A stretch of DNA of 64,000 bases from Burkholderiales bacterium RIFCSPLOWO2_12_FULL_65_40 (GCA_001770955.1 MESL01000051.1:1-64000); one strand, 5' to 3'. Shown: positions 26,602-34,718, numbered from the stretch's first letter. Numbers and translations are program-made. Notes: a model not told the origin generated them from the letters alone.

Positions 26602-27002
26602 GACTCACCCCCCTTCACCTTATCCTCTGCAATCGCATCAAGCGCATCACCGACGCGGGCCATCAGTCCGTTCAGATGCGCGTCGCTGTCATCGTCGCCG
26701 GGAATCTGCATCAGCGCATCAATCACCGGCAGGCACTCGCGCAGCAGCGAGCACAGCACCATGCGCTGGCCTTTTAGCCGGAAGAAGTCACCGAATTGAG
26801 GGGATTCAACAAGCCGCACAGCCCGGTGCGGCCCATTGCGCGGCCATTCCCTGTCGGCTTTTCGTGCCTCGGCTTCGGCGTCGGCGCGGTCAGTGCACAG
26901 CGTCGCCATGCCGTCCCGGTTGACCATGTACCAGCGGCCCACCATTTCGAGGTGCTGCTCGGCATGGTCTGCGGTGCGAATGTCTGGTTTTTGTGTGTTC
27001 AT
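26598..27002 (-). CDS. Hypothetical early protein, member B of the duplicated module
   Basis: 134 residues from ATG 27002 (MNTQKPDIRTADHAEQHLEM); ATG 27017 is an alternative. The segments MVGRWYMVNRDGMATLCTDR, EARKADREWPRNGPHRAVRL and GQRMVLCSLLRECLPVIDAL recur in the C-terminal half of the 451-residue protein downstream. The stop overlaps the next start (ATGA). Function unknown. It follows the cytosine methyltransferase gene by about 70 bases that contain a dispersed palindromic repeat. Confidence 0.68.
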   Translation of the reverse strand: MNTQKPDIRTADHAEQHLEMVGRWYMVNRDGMATLCTDRADAEAEARKADREWPRNGPHRAVRLVESPQFGDFFRLKGQRMVLCSLLRECLPVIDALMQIPGDDDSDAHLNGLMARVGDALDAIAEDKVKGGES

Positions 27003-27021
27003 GGTTTTTTCATTCAAATTG

Positions 27022-27068
27022 GGCTCAAGCGCTTACGGCGCCTGCGCTGCCAGCTATGGTTTTTGATG
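27022..27068. repeat. Dispersed palindromic repeat copy after the cytosine methyltransferase gene
   Basis: GGGCTCAAGCGCTTACGGCG then CCTGCGCTGCCAGCTATGGTTTTTGATG. CAAGCGCTT and AGCTATxxTTTTTG recur in the order seen in the other copies of this family. It fills most of the gap between two leftward genes. Confidence 0.55.
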
Positions 27069-27071
27069 TTG

Positions 27072-28793
27072 TCATGCCGCGCGCCTTTCCTGCTGCTGCA
27101 CCTCGGCGTAGTTCGCTGCCACCAGGGCGCGGGCCAGGGGTGGGCAAACCGAGTTTCCGCACATGCGCACCTGGGCGGTTTTGGTGATGGGCTCGCCTGC
27201 GGCGCCGCGGTCGATGCGGTAGCTTTCGGGGAAGCCCTGGGCGCGGTACAGCTCGCGGGGGGTGAGCATGCGCAGGCCAATGTCCACGATGGCGTAGGGT
27301 TCGCCGTGCACCAGCACCAGGCCAAAGCGGTCTTTGGTGGTGACGGTGTGCAGCGGCTCGCGCAGGGCGGGGTCTTGGTCGGTGCCGTAATACTTGACCA
27401 GGAAGGCGCGCACCTCGCCATGGTGCGTGCCCTGGGCGCTGATGGTGTGCACGGGGTCGGTGGCCGGGGCGCCCACGTTGTCGCCGCGCAGCTTGACCAT
27501 GTGGCTGGTGACCAGGCCCGCCGCCGCACCCTGCGCCGTGACGGTGTTCAGGGGCTGCTCTACGCTGCGGATGCCGTGGCTGAAACGCTTGGTGCCGCAC
27601 GCGCCTTCGCCGTGGCCCATGTGCACCAGGTGCGCGGCCACCAGGCTGTGGTGGTCTACCGTGGTGGCCGTGCCCATGGGGGCGGCAAGGCTGCTGCCGA
27701 CCACACCGGTGTAGTGCTTGGCGAGGAAGGCGGTGACCAGTGCGTGTTTTTTCCCGGCAACTACGGTGCCCAGGGGCTTTTCCAGCCCGGGCACGCTGGG
27801 CGATTGGCCGGGGCGTTCGCCGTAGCCGGTCTGGATGAGGGTGGATGCACTGAGCGCCGTGGAGCCTGGCATTTCAGACAGGGCCCGTCTCGCGCGGGCT
27901 CGATTTTCCACGGTGCCGGGTGGCTCGCTTGCGGCGAGTGGTTCCCCGAATTCCCCTGACGGTGCACCCGAAACATTGTATTGGCTTGTGGCGACAACAA
28001 ACGGCGCCTTCGCATCCACCACATACCGCATGATCCCCTTGGCAATGCGCCTGCAGGTGGCATCGGCCAGGGGCTTGGTGCGCTCAAAAATGCTGGGCGC
28101 TGGCACTGTCCAGTCGATGCAGTCTGCGGCGGTGCGCCAGGGCTTCATGCCTGCGGGCACCTTGCCGCGTGCGTCGGGCTGGGCGTGGGTGGGGCTGGGC
28201 CACACGATGGGCTGGCCGTCGCACCGCGCCACCAAAAACAGGCGCTTGCGGCTGGTGGGTGCGCCGTAGTCGCAGGCGCGCAGCTCGCGGTGTTCTACCT
28301 GGTAGCCGAGGTTTTGCAGTTGCTTCTTCCACAAGGCAAAGGTCTGGCCCTTGCGCTGCGGGCAGGGGCGGCCGTCGTCTGCCAGTGGCCCCCAGGTCTG
28401 GAATTCTTCGACGTTCTCCAGGCAGATGACGCGTGGGCGCACGGCTTTGGCCCACTTCACCACTACCCAGGCCAGGCTGCGGATTTTCTTGCTAACGGGC
28501 TTGCCGCCTTTGGCCTTGCTGAAGTGCTTGCAGTCTGGCGACGCCCACAGCAGGCCCACGGGCTGGCCGTCGGTCACGATCAGCGGGTCTACCTCGAAGA
28601 CGTCGCTGCAAAAGTGGCGGGTTTGCGGGTGGTTGGCTGTGTGCAGGCTCACGGCCTCGGTGTCGTGGTTGACGGCCACGTCCACATGGCGGCCGATGGC
28701 TTGCTCGATTCCGGTGCTGGCGCCGCCGCCGCCGGCGAACAGGTCTACGACCAGCTCGGGGTGCGTGGGGAGGATGTATTGGGGGGTTAGCAT
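27072..28793 (-). CDS. C5-cytosine DNA methyltransferase
   Basis: 573 residues from ATG 28793. Motif I is VVDLFAGGGGASTGIEQAIG; motif IV is ASPDCKHFSKAKGG with catalytic Cys88, where the usual PPC is SPDC; motif VI is CLENVEEF; motif VIII is TSRKRLFLVA; the C-terminal GNSVCPPLARALVA holds motif X. It methylates C5 of cytosine in DNA. A long variable part (about residues 250-480) has repeated 'H-x-V-x-x-x-G' phrases such as LNTVTAQGAA, VHTISAQGTH and LHTVTTKDRF. No restriction gene is near, so it probably protects phage DNA from host restriction. An in-frame ATG at 28823 is possible; the chosen start overlaps the upstream gene by 7 bases. Confidence 0.9.
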   Translation of the reverse strand: MLTPQYILPTHPELVVDLFAGGGGASTGIEQAIGRHVDVAVNHDTEAVSLHTANHPQTRHFCSDVFEVDPLIVTDGQPVGLLWASPDCKHFSKAKGGKPVSKKIRSLAWVVVKWAKAVRPRVICLENVEEFQTWGPLADDGRPCPQRKGQTFALWKKQLQNLGYQVEHRELRACDYGAPTSRKRLFLVARCDGQPIVWPSPTHAQPDARGKVPAGMKPWRTAADCIDWTVPAPSIFERTKPLADATCRRIAKGIMRYVVDAKAPFVVATSQYNVSGAPSGEFGEPLAASEPPGTVENRARARRALSEMPGSTALSASTLIQTGYGERPGQSPSVPGLEKPLGTVVAGKKHALVTAFLAKHYTGVVGSSLAAPMGTATTVDHHSLVAAHLVHMGHGEGACGTKRFSHGIRSVEQPLNTVTAQGAAAGLVTSHMVKLRGDNVGAPATDPVHTISAQGTHHGEVRAFLVKYYGTDQDPALREPLHTVTTKDRFGLVLVHGEPYAIVDIGLRMLTPRELYRAQGFPESYRIDRGAAGEPITKTAQVRMCGNSVCPPLARALVAANYAEVQQQERRAA

Positions 28794-29455
28794 GGGCGTG
28801 TGCTCCTGAACTCGACTACCCACACCCAGGGGTTTGCGTCCCAGCTGCCGGGGCCGTTTATGGATTCCCAGAGGTCTTGATACGCCTGTAGCGCTGTAGC
28901 CATCTGTTTCATGCCACTTGTCTGGTGCGGGCCGCCCCAGAAATGGCCGTTATGGTTCTGGGTGCAGCCCTCCGCAAGCGCATCCGCTTCGCTGATGTCC
29001 TGCAGGCGCTCCACGCGCACGCCTGTCACCTCCAGGGTGATGCGGCTGGCCTCCCTCGGCATGTGGATGCTGGGCTTCCATGGCGTGTTGGCTTCCCAGC
29101 CATCTGCATCGCACCAGCCTATGTCCGTTTCATCGGCCCGATACCACGTCTTGATAGGGATTTGCTTTCCGTCGCTGTCGAACCGCTTAATGCGGTCGGT
29201 GACGGGGTCGTGGTCCCAGCCTTGAACGAAAGTCTCCCGGACCCAAAGCCGGTCGCCGGGCTGGCCGTAGGGACAGGCCAGCCACGAATCAGCATTGCGC
29301 TCGCCGTCATGCATCCAAGGCCACGGGGTGCCGTCGTCGCGTTCTTCGATTTGGTGATGGGGTTTCATCTTCACCACCCGCCGCGTCTGCGTCTTCGTGC
29401 CAGCCAGCAGCGCACGCACCATGGCGCCGTTGAAAAGTATTGGTCGTTCTTTCAT
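28787..29455 (-). CDS. Phage protein, ASCH-like
   Basis: 222 residues starting MKERPILFNGAMVRALLAGT, then KTQTRRVVKMK, CPYGQPGDRLWVRETF and MPREASRITLEVTGVRVERL. This opening and the GDRLWVRE phrase are shared by a common family of phage early proteins related to the ASCH domain, thought to bind RNA or modified nucleotides. The C-terminus is WESINGPGSWDANPWVWVVE, also typical of the family. The role in this phage is unknown. It ends 7 bases inside the methyltransferase gene. Confidence 0.75.
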   Translation of the reverse strand: MKERPILFNGAMVRALLAGTKTQTRRVVKMKPHHQIEERDDGTPWPWMHDGERNADSWLACPYGQPGDRLWVRETFVQGWDHDPVTDRIKRFDSDGKQIPIKTWYRADETDIGWCDADGWEANTPWKPSIHMPREASRITLEVTGVRVERLQDISEADALAEGCTQNHNGHFWGGPHQTSGMKQMATALQAYQDLWESINGPGSWDANPWVWVVEFRSTRPC

Positions 29456-29464
29456 GCTGTCCCC

Positions 29465-30025
29465 TCAAATCGCCATCACATGCACCCCATCGGGCAGGTG
29501 ATCAATGCGGCCAAAAATCTCGCGGATGCGCTTTTCTGTCGTGCGGTGGCAGCGCACCATGGTGCGGGCGGGCAGGCATTCCAGGGCGGCTTGGTAGTCT
29601 TCGAGCACGGCGCGCACGGCTTGCAGGCCGGGGCCGTCCAGGCGCATGGGCTGGCCGTTGAATGCGCGCTCGCCTGCCTTGCCCATGGCGGTGATGGCGT
29701 CGAGCAGCAGGCCGCTGGTGTCGCCCACTTCCACGGGCTGGCCGTCGCAGCCGCGCCAGTGGCTGGCAATGGTTTTGCCGGTGGTGGCGTCTTTCACCGG
29801 GGCTTCGCCGCACAGCACCAGGGTTTCGAGCAGGTTGACCGCATCGCTGATGACGCGCCAGGCGTTGTTGCCGGGCTTGGGGGCGTGCATCATTTCACTC
29901 AAAGCATCGGCCATGCGCGTGAGCTGGTGGCGGCGGGTGTGCGCGGGCATGGGGGCGCTGTCGCTGGCGAACAGTTCGTGCACCAGGCTGTAGTGGGTTT
30001 TGGGTGGGCGGCGTTTGCGGGTCAT
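29465..30025 (-). CDS. Hypothetical phage protein
   Basis: 186 residues (MTRKRRPPKTHYSLVHELFA). Soluble and mostly helical, with GLLLDAITAMGKAGERAFNG and LDGPGLQAVRAVLEDYQAAL as the best conserved-looking stretches and a basic end (VRCHRTTEKRIREIFGRIDH). No recognised domain. ATG 30025 overlaps the upstream gene by 4 bases. Confidence 0.66.
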   Translation of the reverse strand: MTRKRRPPKTHYSLVHELFASDSAPMPAHTRRHQLTRMADALSEMMHAPKPGNNAWRVISDAVNLLETLVLCGEAPVKDATTGKTIASHWRGCDGQPVEVGDTSGLLLDAITAMGKAGERAFNGQPMRLDGPGLQAVRAVLEDYQAALECLPARTMVRCHRTTEKRIREIFGRIDHLPDGVHVMAI

Positions 30026-30381
30026 GGTTGGTCTTCGGTGGCCTTGGCGATGGCTGCGCGGGCTTTCTTTAGAACCGAATGCCCGTAGTTCAATGACGCG
30101 CCTGTTCGCTCAATGGTTGGGATGTAGTCGGCCAATGCGTTTTCTGCTTCTTCCAGAGCCTCCAGCAGCTCAGGCGCTGCAGCGATCAGGCGGGCATTGG
30201 CTTTGAACATGTCGTGGTACGCCTTCGCTCCGCCCTTGCCTTCGTAATGGGCTATGCAGATTGATTGGCGGCCTTGTTTGCAGTGCCCCCCTCCTACGGT
30301 GTGCTCTGAATAGATGCCGTACCGGCCGAAGTGCGGCTTTCCCGTAAACCACGGCCCCGGGGTGTGTGCTGTCGCGCTCAT
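30022..30381 (-). CDS. Hypothetical phage protein of the 'TPGPW' type
   Basis: 119 residues. It opens MSATAHTPGPWFTGKPHFGR and contains KANARLIAAAPELLEALEEA, the two phrases that mark a very common group of small phage proteins of unknown function (TPGPW near the start and NA-x-LIAAAP-x-LL in the middle). It overlaps neighbours by 4 bases at both ends. Confidence 0.75.
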   Translation of the reverse strand: MSATAHTPGPWFTGKPHFGRYGIYSEHTVGGGHCKQGRQSICIAHYEGKGGAKAYHDMFKANARLIAAAPELLEALEEAENALADYIPTIERTGASLNYGHSVLKKARAAIAKATEDQP

Positions 30382-30848
30382 GCCACCCCCTCCACCCGCC
30401 CATCGCGATAGACCCGCCGGTCAAACCGGCGGCTGGGCAGGGCAAAGGCGTCCATGGCGCCGGGGCGGCCGTCGAAGGGGCGCAGCTCGGGGCAGGTGTA
30501 GGGCGCGCCGCGCATCACGCTGTTGCAGATGATGGCCCGGGCCGTGGCGCCCATGGCCGGGATGGGTGCGGGGCCGTAGGGCGTGGCGGTGGCCATGATG
30601 TCTTGCAGGCCTGCGCCGGGCTTTGGGCGGGCGGTGCGGTGGATGTGGGCCGACTCGGGGTTGGCCTTGCGTGCGCGGTTGTCTTCTTTGTACAGACGGA
30701 TGCGGTTGGCCCGGCCCGACAGGCTGAGCACGGGGCGGCCAATGAGGTCTGCCAGGGCCTGGTCTTCCATCAGGCCGAAGTGCTGACGCAGCAAGGCGTC
30801 TTCTTCGGGGCGCCAGGCGTTGCGGTTGGGGTTGTTGTTGAAGGTCAT
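30378..30848 (-). CDS. SANT/Myb-like or HTH DNA-binding phage protein
   Basis: 156 residues. The N-terminal RNAWRPEEDALLRQHFGLME then DQALADLIGRPVLSLSGRAN has the W-x-x-x-ED-x-LL-x-x-x-(Y/F)-G...I-A...R-(T/S)-x-x-(A/G)-(V/R)-x-x-R-x-x-x-L pattern of Myb/SANT-type helical DNA-binding domains found in phage regulators. The C-terminus (RRFDRRVYRDGRVEGVA) is basic. Start ATG 30848 is three bases after the preceding stop. Confidence 0.66.
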   Translation of the reverse strand: MTFNNNPNRNAWRPEEDALLRQHFGLMEDQALADLIGRPVLSLSGRANRIRLYKEDNRARKANPESAHIHRTARPKPGAGLQDIMATATPYGPAPIPAMGATARAIICNSVMRGAPYTCPELRPFDGRPGAMDAFALPSRRFDRRVYRDGRVEGVA

Positions 30849-30851
30849 GGC

Positions 30852-31490
30852 TTAGGCTGGGGTGGTGGCGGGGATGGCGGTGAAGGCTTGCAGGCGGGCC
30901 GCGTCCAGTCGCGCAAAGCGCACGATGAATGCGTCGCGCCAGTGGTGCCAGGGGTGGGCCTCGCGCTCGGGGGTGTTCAGCCGCAGCTTGGCGGGGGGCA
31001 CTTCGTTGCCGGGGGTGTCGAGCACGGGCCAGGGCATGCAGGCTTCGTGCGCAAAGGGCAGCAGGTCGCGCCGCTCGGTGGCCAGGGCCACGAGGTCGGC
31101 GCGCTTGATGGCGGCGCGGTGGGCGGTGTGCGCGGCGCGGATCTGGAAGGCCTCGCGCACCAGCAGGGCCTGGGTGTTCTCGAAGGCCATCCACGCCACA
31201 CCCAGCACCTGTTTGACGGGCGTGGCGGCGTCGCCGCAAAAGGCCTCGTGTGCGTCGTGCAGCAGGGCGGCCATTTGGGCGTGGCAGTCAAACCCTGCGG
31301 CCTGCACCAGGTCGCACACCAGCAGGCTGTGCTCTGCCACGCTGTAGGGGCGGGCGGCGTGGCCGGTGTAGCGGTTGATCTGCGCCAGGGCGTGGGCGAT
31401 TTCTTCAATCTGCGGGGTGTTGCCGGGGCGCAGGGCTGAGCACGCGCCCAGGTGGTGCTCGCGGCCGGTGGCGGTGAGGAGCCAGGTCAT
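30852..31490 (-). CDS. HD-domain phosphohydrolase (YfdR/YfbR-like)
   Basis: 212 residues with the HD-domain metal ligands: His in SVAEHSLLVCDL, the HD pair in MAALLHDAHEAF, and a distal Asp in KRADLVALATERR. The pattern is that of phage and prophage 5'-deoxynucleotidases such as YfdR of the E. coli CPS-53 element, which are thought to dephosphorylate nucleotides. As in CPS-53, a DUF2303 (YfdQ-type) gene is encoded in the same leftward operon (33017-33922). Cytosolic; the substrate is inferred from the family. Confidence 0.82.
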   Translation of the reverse strand: MTWLLTATGREHHLGACSALRPGNTPQIEEIAHALAQINRYTGHAARPYSVAEHSLLVCDLVQAAGFDCHAQMAALLHDAHEAFCGDAATPVKQVLGVAWMAFENTQALLVREAFQIRAAHTAHRAAIKRADLVALATERRDLLPFAHEACMPWPVLDTPGNEVPPAKLRLNTPEREAHPWHHWRDAFIVRFARLDAARLQAFTAIPATTPA

Positions 31491-31494
31491 GCGC

Positions 31495-32019
31495 TCAGCC
31501 CCCGGTGGCTGCGGTAATCACCGTTTCGGCGTAATCCATGGCGGCGGCTTCTTCGTCGCTTACCTCGCATGCGTTGAGGTGGATGAGTAGCCCCCTGACG
31601 GCCTCCAGCAGGTTGTGAGACTGTGCGATCAGGCGTGCATTGGCGCACTGTTCTTCGTAGCTGCGGCCTTCTTGCCCGAATGTTTCGGGGTTGCAGCTGC
31701 AAATGTCTGGCGTGTCGTCGTCTTCGTGTTCAACCATCGCGCCCACTGCAAACCACCCGGGGCGCGTTGGCACTCCTTTGGCGCCGCTGTGGCGGATGGG
31801 CAGTGGCCCTGCCTGTTTGGTGATGGCCACAGGGCATGCAAGCCAGGCCAGCACCTCGTGTTCGCGCCAGGCTACTGCGCGCGCGGACAACTGGACAGAC
31901 AGCGGGAACCGTCCATTGCGCATGCCTGCATAAATCGAGCTGCGCTTGAGGCCCGTCATGCTCTCGACCTGGGGGAGGCGCAAAAGGCGGCTCGTTTGTG
32001 TTGCGGTGGTGGTTGTCAT
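31495..32019 (-). CDS. AlpA-family regulator with C-terminal extension
   Basis: 174 residues from ATG 32019. Residues 10-70 match AlpA-type regulators: LLRLPQVESMTGLKRSSIYA then GMRNGRFPLSVQLSARAVAW and EVLAWLACPV. The extension (EHEDDDTPDICSCNPETFGQ, then EEQCANARLIAQSHNLLEAV) carries the NARLIA...LLEA phrase seen in other small phage early proteins, so this may be a fusion of an AlpA domain to such a protein. AlpA-like proteins control excision or early transcription. The start overlaps the upstream gene by 4 bases. Confidence 0.76.
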   Translation of the reverse strand: MTTTTATQTSRLLRLPQVESMTGLKRSSIYAGMRNGRFPLSVQLSARAVAWREHEVLAWLACPVAITKQAGPLPIRHSGAKGVPTRPGWFAVGAMVEHEDDDTPDICSCNPETFGQEGRSYEEQCANARLIAQSHNLLEAVRGLLIHLNACEVSDEEAAAMDYAETVITAATGG

Positions 32020-32213
32020 GCGTGGCTTTCTTGGGTTGCGTTCCGGTGTTGAATGAGCGCCAGCACGGCCGATTCGGGTTTTGGCCCGTTGGTGCGAAGG
32101 TGGTGGATGACTGCCTGGCGGGCGCGTTCGCAGTCGCTTGTTGCGACCTGAAATCGCGCCAGCTTGCCGCCATTGACCCGCACGAATACGGGCGTTTCTT
32201 GTGGGGTGCTCAT
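32016..32213 (-). CDS. Small hypothetical phage protein
   Basis: 65 residues (MSTPQETPVFVRVNGGKLAR). A beta-hairpin-like start followed by two helices (CERARQAVIHHLRTNGPKPE, SAVLALIQHRNATQES). Translationally coupled on both sides by 4-base overlaps. No family recognised. Confidence 0.6.
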   Translation of the reverse strand: MSTPQETPVFVRVNGGKLARFQVATSDCERARQAVIHHLRTNGPKPESAVLALIQHRNATQESHA

Positions 32214-32632
32214 GCCTTGCCCGCCCCGCCTGCTGCGGCCTCAGCGCCCAGCGCGGCATAGGCTGCGCCGTCGAGGTAGTCGTCTGGGTTGTAGCGGCCA
32301 TTGCGCGCGGTGTTGGCTGCGCGCACCAGCTTCAAGGTCTGCATAAAGGCCCAGCCCTGGCGCTCCGTCAACGCGGTGCCCTCGATGGAATTGAACGCGG
32401 CCACGGTGGCGGCCATGCTGCGCTCTTGCGCCTGGCCGTCCTGGCTGGTGTCGCGCTCTTGCCCGCGCTGCAGGATGGTGGCGGCGGCGCTGTGCAGCAT
32501 GCGCACGGGCAGTGGTTGCACCAGGGTGGGCGTTGCCGCTTGCGGTGTGCTGGCGGGCAGCGAGCGGGCGATGGCGGTGCGGATGGGGCGTTTGGTGGTC
32601 ATGTCGTGCTGGTGGTGGGTGGGTGGATTCAT
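32210..32632 (-). CDS. Phage protein, DUF6378-like C-terminus
   Basis: 140 residues from ATG 32632, which overlaps the upstream stop. The C-terminal half, ERQGWAFMQTLKLVRAANTA then RYNPDDYLDGAAYAALGAEA, is the well-known phage pattern 'W-x-(F/L)-M-x-x-LKL-x-R...DD(Y/S)-x-D...AY-x-AL' of DUF6378-type proteins, function unknown, found in early operons. The N-terminal part is Pro/Thr-rich and probably unstructured. ATG 32602 is an alternative start. Confidence 0.7.
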   Translation of the reverse strand: MNPPTHHQHDMTTKRPIRTAIARSLPASTPQAATPTLVQPLPVRMLHSAAATILQRGQERDTSQDGQAQERSMAATVAAFNSIEGTALTERQGWAFMQTLKLVRAANTARNGRYNPDDYLDGAAYAALGAEAAAGGAGKA

Positions 32633-32991
32633 GCGGCCACGCTGGCCGGTTGCTCTTGGTTTGATAGCTGTTCGCGCACGGCTGGCGGGCGTTTTGGTTC
32701 TATTTCGATGGAAATCACGCGCGCATGTATCTCGGGTGCGCCGCCCTGGCCCTGGTAGGCGCGGGCGCGCTCCAGGTGCACGCGCAGCACGGCGCCGGGC
32801 TCCAGCAGGTGCTGGTGCTGGGCATGCCAGGCGCGGGCCGCGTCGCCCACCCAGCGCACGCGCCATGGTTCGGCTTCGCGCGGGCCCAGGCGGTCGAACA
32901 CCAGCAGGGTCAGGCGCCACGCACCATCGGGCGCCGTGTCCACCACGGGCCGGGTGCGGCTGAGGTATCCGGTTCCAGTGGTATTGAACAT
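32629..32991 (-). CDS. Small beta-rich phage protein
   Basis: 120 residues (MFNTTGTGYLSRTRPVVDTA). Alternating hydrophobic strands (WRLTLLVFDRLG, PWRVRWVGDAARAW, AVLRVHLERARAY, IHARVISIEIEPK) with a Gln/Ser/Ala-poor-order tail would suit an OB-fold, but I cannot prove single-strand binding. The 3' end near 32660 may hold a degraded copy of the dispersed palindromic repeat. It overlaps the downstream gene by 4 bases. Confidence 0.58.
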   Translation of the reverse strand: MFNTTGTGYLSRTRPVVDTAPDGAWRLTLLVFDRLGPREAEPWRVRWVGDAARAWHAQHQHLLEPGAVLRVHLERARAYQGQGGAPEIHARVISIEIEPKRPPAVREQLSNQEQPASVAA

Positions 32992-33016
32992 GGCGGGCCT
33001 TGCTGCGTGGTGGCGC

Positions 33017-33922
33017 TTACTGCGCCTTGGTGTACTGCCCCACCAGCACGGGGATGGTGGCGAGGTCGATGGCGTCGCGCACCAGCCCGCACAGCTCTTC
33101 GGCCATTTCTTCGGCGTGCTCTTCGGCCTTGAGGATGCGCAGCATCAGGCGGGGCGTTTTCTCGCCCGTCAGCACGCCCAGGCGCAGCACAAAGGTGCGG
33201 CTTTGCAGGTCTGCGTAGGGCCTGCAGGCGAAGTAAACGCGGGTGGGGATGGGCTCTTTGCTGCTGGCCGTCACGCTCTCGAAGGCCGAGCGGGTGGCGC
33301 TGAGCGATTGCTCTTCGCTCTCCACCTTTGCCAGCGCCTCGATGGTGATGCGGCGCACGGCTGCCACGGCTTGCTTGGGGGTGACTTGCGCGTCGTCGGT
33401 GTAAAACTCCAGCTCGCCCGCCCAGTCTTCAAAAAACTCTGCCGCCTGCTGCTGGGTGATGGCGCTGCGCGTGATGGTCAGCAGCGCCTGGTATGCCGCC
33501 GTTTTGATGGGCGTGAGCTTGGCCAGGTTGTCCGCGTGGCCGGGCACGTCTGGCGTGCCCAGGTTCAGCACCGCCGTGGCCTGCATGTCGGTGGCGTTGA
33601 TGAACACGCAGGCGCCGTCTTCGGCGTGGGCGGTGGTGTAGCGGGCGAAGGGGTCCACAAACGGAGTGTTCATGCTGCCGCGCGCATGGCGGCGGTAGGG
33701 CATGGCGTGCTCCAGGTCGTGCACCTTCATGCTGTCGGGCAGGGCCACCAGGCCTTCTTGGTCTTGAATGGCTGCGGCCATGGCTTTGCTGGCGGCGGTA
33801 ATCTCCTGGCCGCTTTCAAGGGCCTCAATGAAGGCGTCGGGCACCGTCATGGCGGGGCTGAAAATGGCGTGCGCCATGTCTTGCGCTTCGATGCTGGTGG
33901 TGGTGCTGTTGGTGTCGCTCAT
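33017..33922 (-). CDS. DUF2303 (YfdQ-type) phage protein
   Basis: 301 residues. Segments such as VALPDSMKVHDLEHAMPYRR, FVDPFARYTTAHAEDGACVF and LPAFEFFEDWAGE-type wording (here QQQAAEFFEDWAGELEFYTD) match the DUF2303/YfdQ family of prophage proteins. These commonly sit with a small conserved partner gene and with recombination genes, but no activity is established. Here the partner is the 123-residue gene just upstream (33983-34354), and an HD hydrolase of the YfdR type lies further downstream. Confidence 0.82.
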   Translation of the reverse strand: MSDTNSTTTSIEAQDMAHAIFSPAMTVPDAFIEALESGQEITAASKAMAAAIQDQEGLVALPDSMKVHDLEHAMPYRRHARGSMNTPFVDPFARYTTAHAEDGACVFINATDMQATAVLNLGTPDVPGHADNLAKLTPIKTAAYQALLTITRSAITQQQAAEFFEDWAGELEFYTDDAQVTPKQAVAAVRRITIEALAKVESEEQSLSATRSAFESVTASSKEPIPTRVYFACRPYADLQSRTFVLRLGVLTGEKTPRLMLRILKAEEHAEEMAEELCGLVRDAIDLATIPVLVGQYTKAQ

Positions 33923-33982
33923 GGGTTCTTTCGGTGGGTGGGTGGTGGTTGGGGTGGGTGCTGCTGCGTGGCTGGTGCGGCA

Positions 33983-34354
33983 TCAACCCACGGTGGGCTC
34001 GCCCTTGCGGTCGAGAAATGCCATCTGGTTGGGCGGTGCCAGCGACAGCACGCCAAACTTGCCTACGTGCAGCGCGGTTTTGCGGGTGACCTCTTCGCCT
34101 GCCTTGCCGTCCATGGTGGGGCGGCTGAACTTGCAGGTGTGCTTGCACAGCACCTGGTGCGTGCCGGGAATCTTCTCGAACGAAAACTTCACGGTCACCT
34201 CGCCCGTCTTCTCGTTGTCAATCACGCCGGCAGCCACTTGGCTGAGTGCGGCAGAAAGCATGCGGTCGAACTGGCCGCCGTCCAGATCGGTGATGAACTC
34301 GCCCACGTCGGTGGTCGATGCGGTGGTGGATGCGCTGGTAGGTGCTTGGGACAT
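33983..34354 (-). CDS. Conserved hypothetical partner of the DUF2303 gene
   Basis: 123 residues. After a Ser/Thr-rich start it has FITDLDGGQFDRMLSAALSQ, AAGVIDNEKTGEVTVKFSFE and CKHTCKFSRPTMDGKAGEEV. I know this pattern (DG-x-x-x-x-x-L-x-x-AL-x-x-V...GKV-x-(V/I)-x-(F/L)-x-(F/I)) from small proteins next to DUF2303 genes in phages; the function is unknown. The first half of the gap to the next upstream gene contains a palindromic repeat. Confidence 0.66.
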   Translation of the reverse strand: MSQAPTSASTTASTTDVGEFITDLDGGQFDRMLSAALSQVAAGVIDNEKTGEVTVKFSFEKIPGTHQVLCKHTCKFSRPTMDGKAGEEVTRKTALHVGKFGVLSLAPPNQMAFLDRKGEPTVG

Positions 34355-34385
34355 GGTGAAAATCTCCTGTGGGAGGGTTGGGGAA

Positions 34386-34440
34386 ACTATTAAATTGATA
34401 GCTACTAGCGCTTGCCCATCAAGCGCTAATGGCCGTTTTG
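34386..34440. repeat. Best-preserved copy of the dispersed palindromic repeat
   Basis: ACTATTAAATTGATAGCTAC then TAGCGCTTGcccatCAAGCGCTAATGGCCGTTTTG. It combines a CTAT/ATAG dyad with a perfect 9-base hairpin TAGCGCTTG/CAAGCGCTA (34406-34428). The copy overlaps the 3' end of the gene at 34419 and supplies its last codons (AISA and stop). Confidence 0.85.
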
Positions 34441-34718
34441 ACCAAAAAAACCACCCCGGCCACGCACACCAGCAGCACCAGGGCGATGCCCGCCAGTTCG
34501 GCGCGGGTGGGTGGGGCGTCTGCCAGGTGGTGGCCCAGCGCGCCGAGGGGCTCGGGCAGCTCGCAGGCGGTGGGGCAAGGGCAGGGCGCGCGGCCTTGCT
34601 GGCACTGGTCGGCGCTGCAAATGCGGTGTGAGCGGCGCGGCGCGGGCATGCAGCCGTTGCATGGCTGGGCGTGGTGCTGGCGGACGCCCAAGGCGTCGCA
34701 GGTGCGGGGCGCTGTCAT
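34419..34718 (-). CDS. Cys-rich small protein with C-terminal membrane helix
   Basis: 99 residues from ATG 34718. The N-terminal half has many cysteines (RTCDALG, PCNGCMPAP, HRICSADQCQQG, PCPCPTACE) in CxxC and CxC spacings that could bind metal or form a compact domain; the C-terminus is a single membrane helix (AGIALVLLVCVAGVVFLVKT). The last residues come from the dispersed palindromic repeat. It overlaps the upstream gene by 4 bases. Function unknown. Confidence 0.6.
   Translation of the reverse strand: MTAPRTCDALGVRQHHAQPCNGCMPAPRRSHRICSADQCQQGRAPCPCPTACELPEPLGALGHHLADAPPTRAELAGIALVLLVCVAGVVFLVKTAISA

Noticed and set aside
27025-27075. A 16-codon frame (MTTSKTIAGSAGAVSA) overlapping the end of the cytosine methyltransferase
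   Set aside because: It is encoded almost wholly by a copy of the dispersed palindromic repeat and has no ribosome-binding site of its own.
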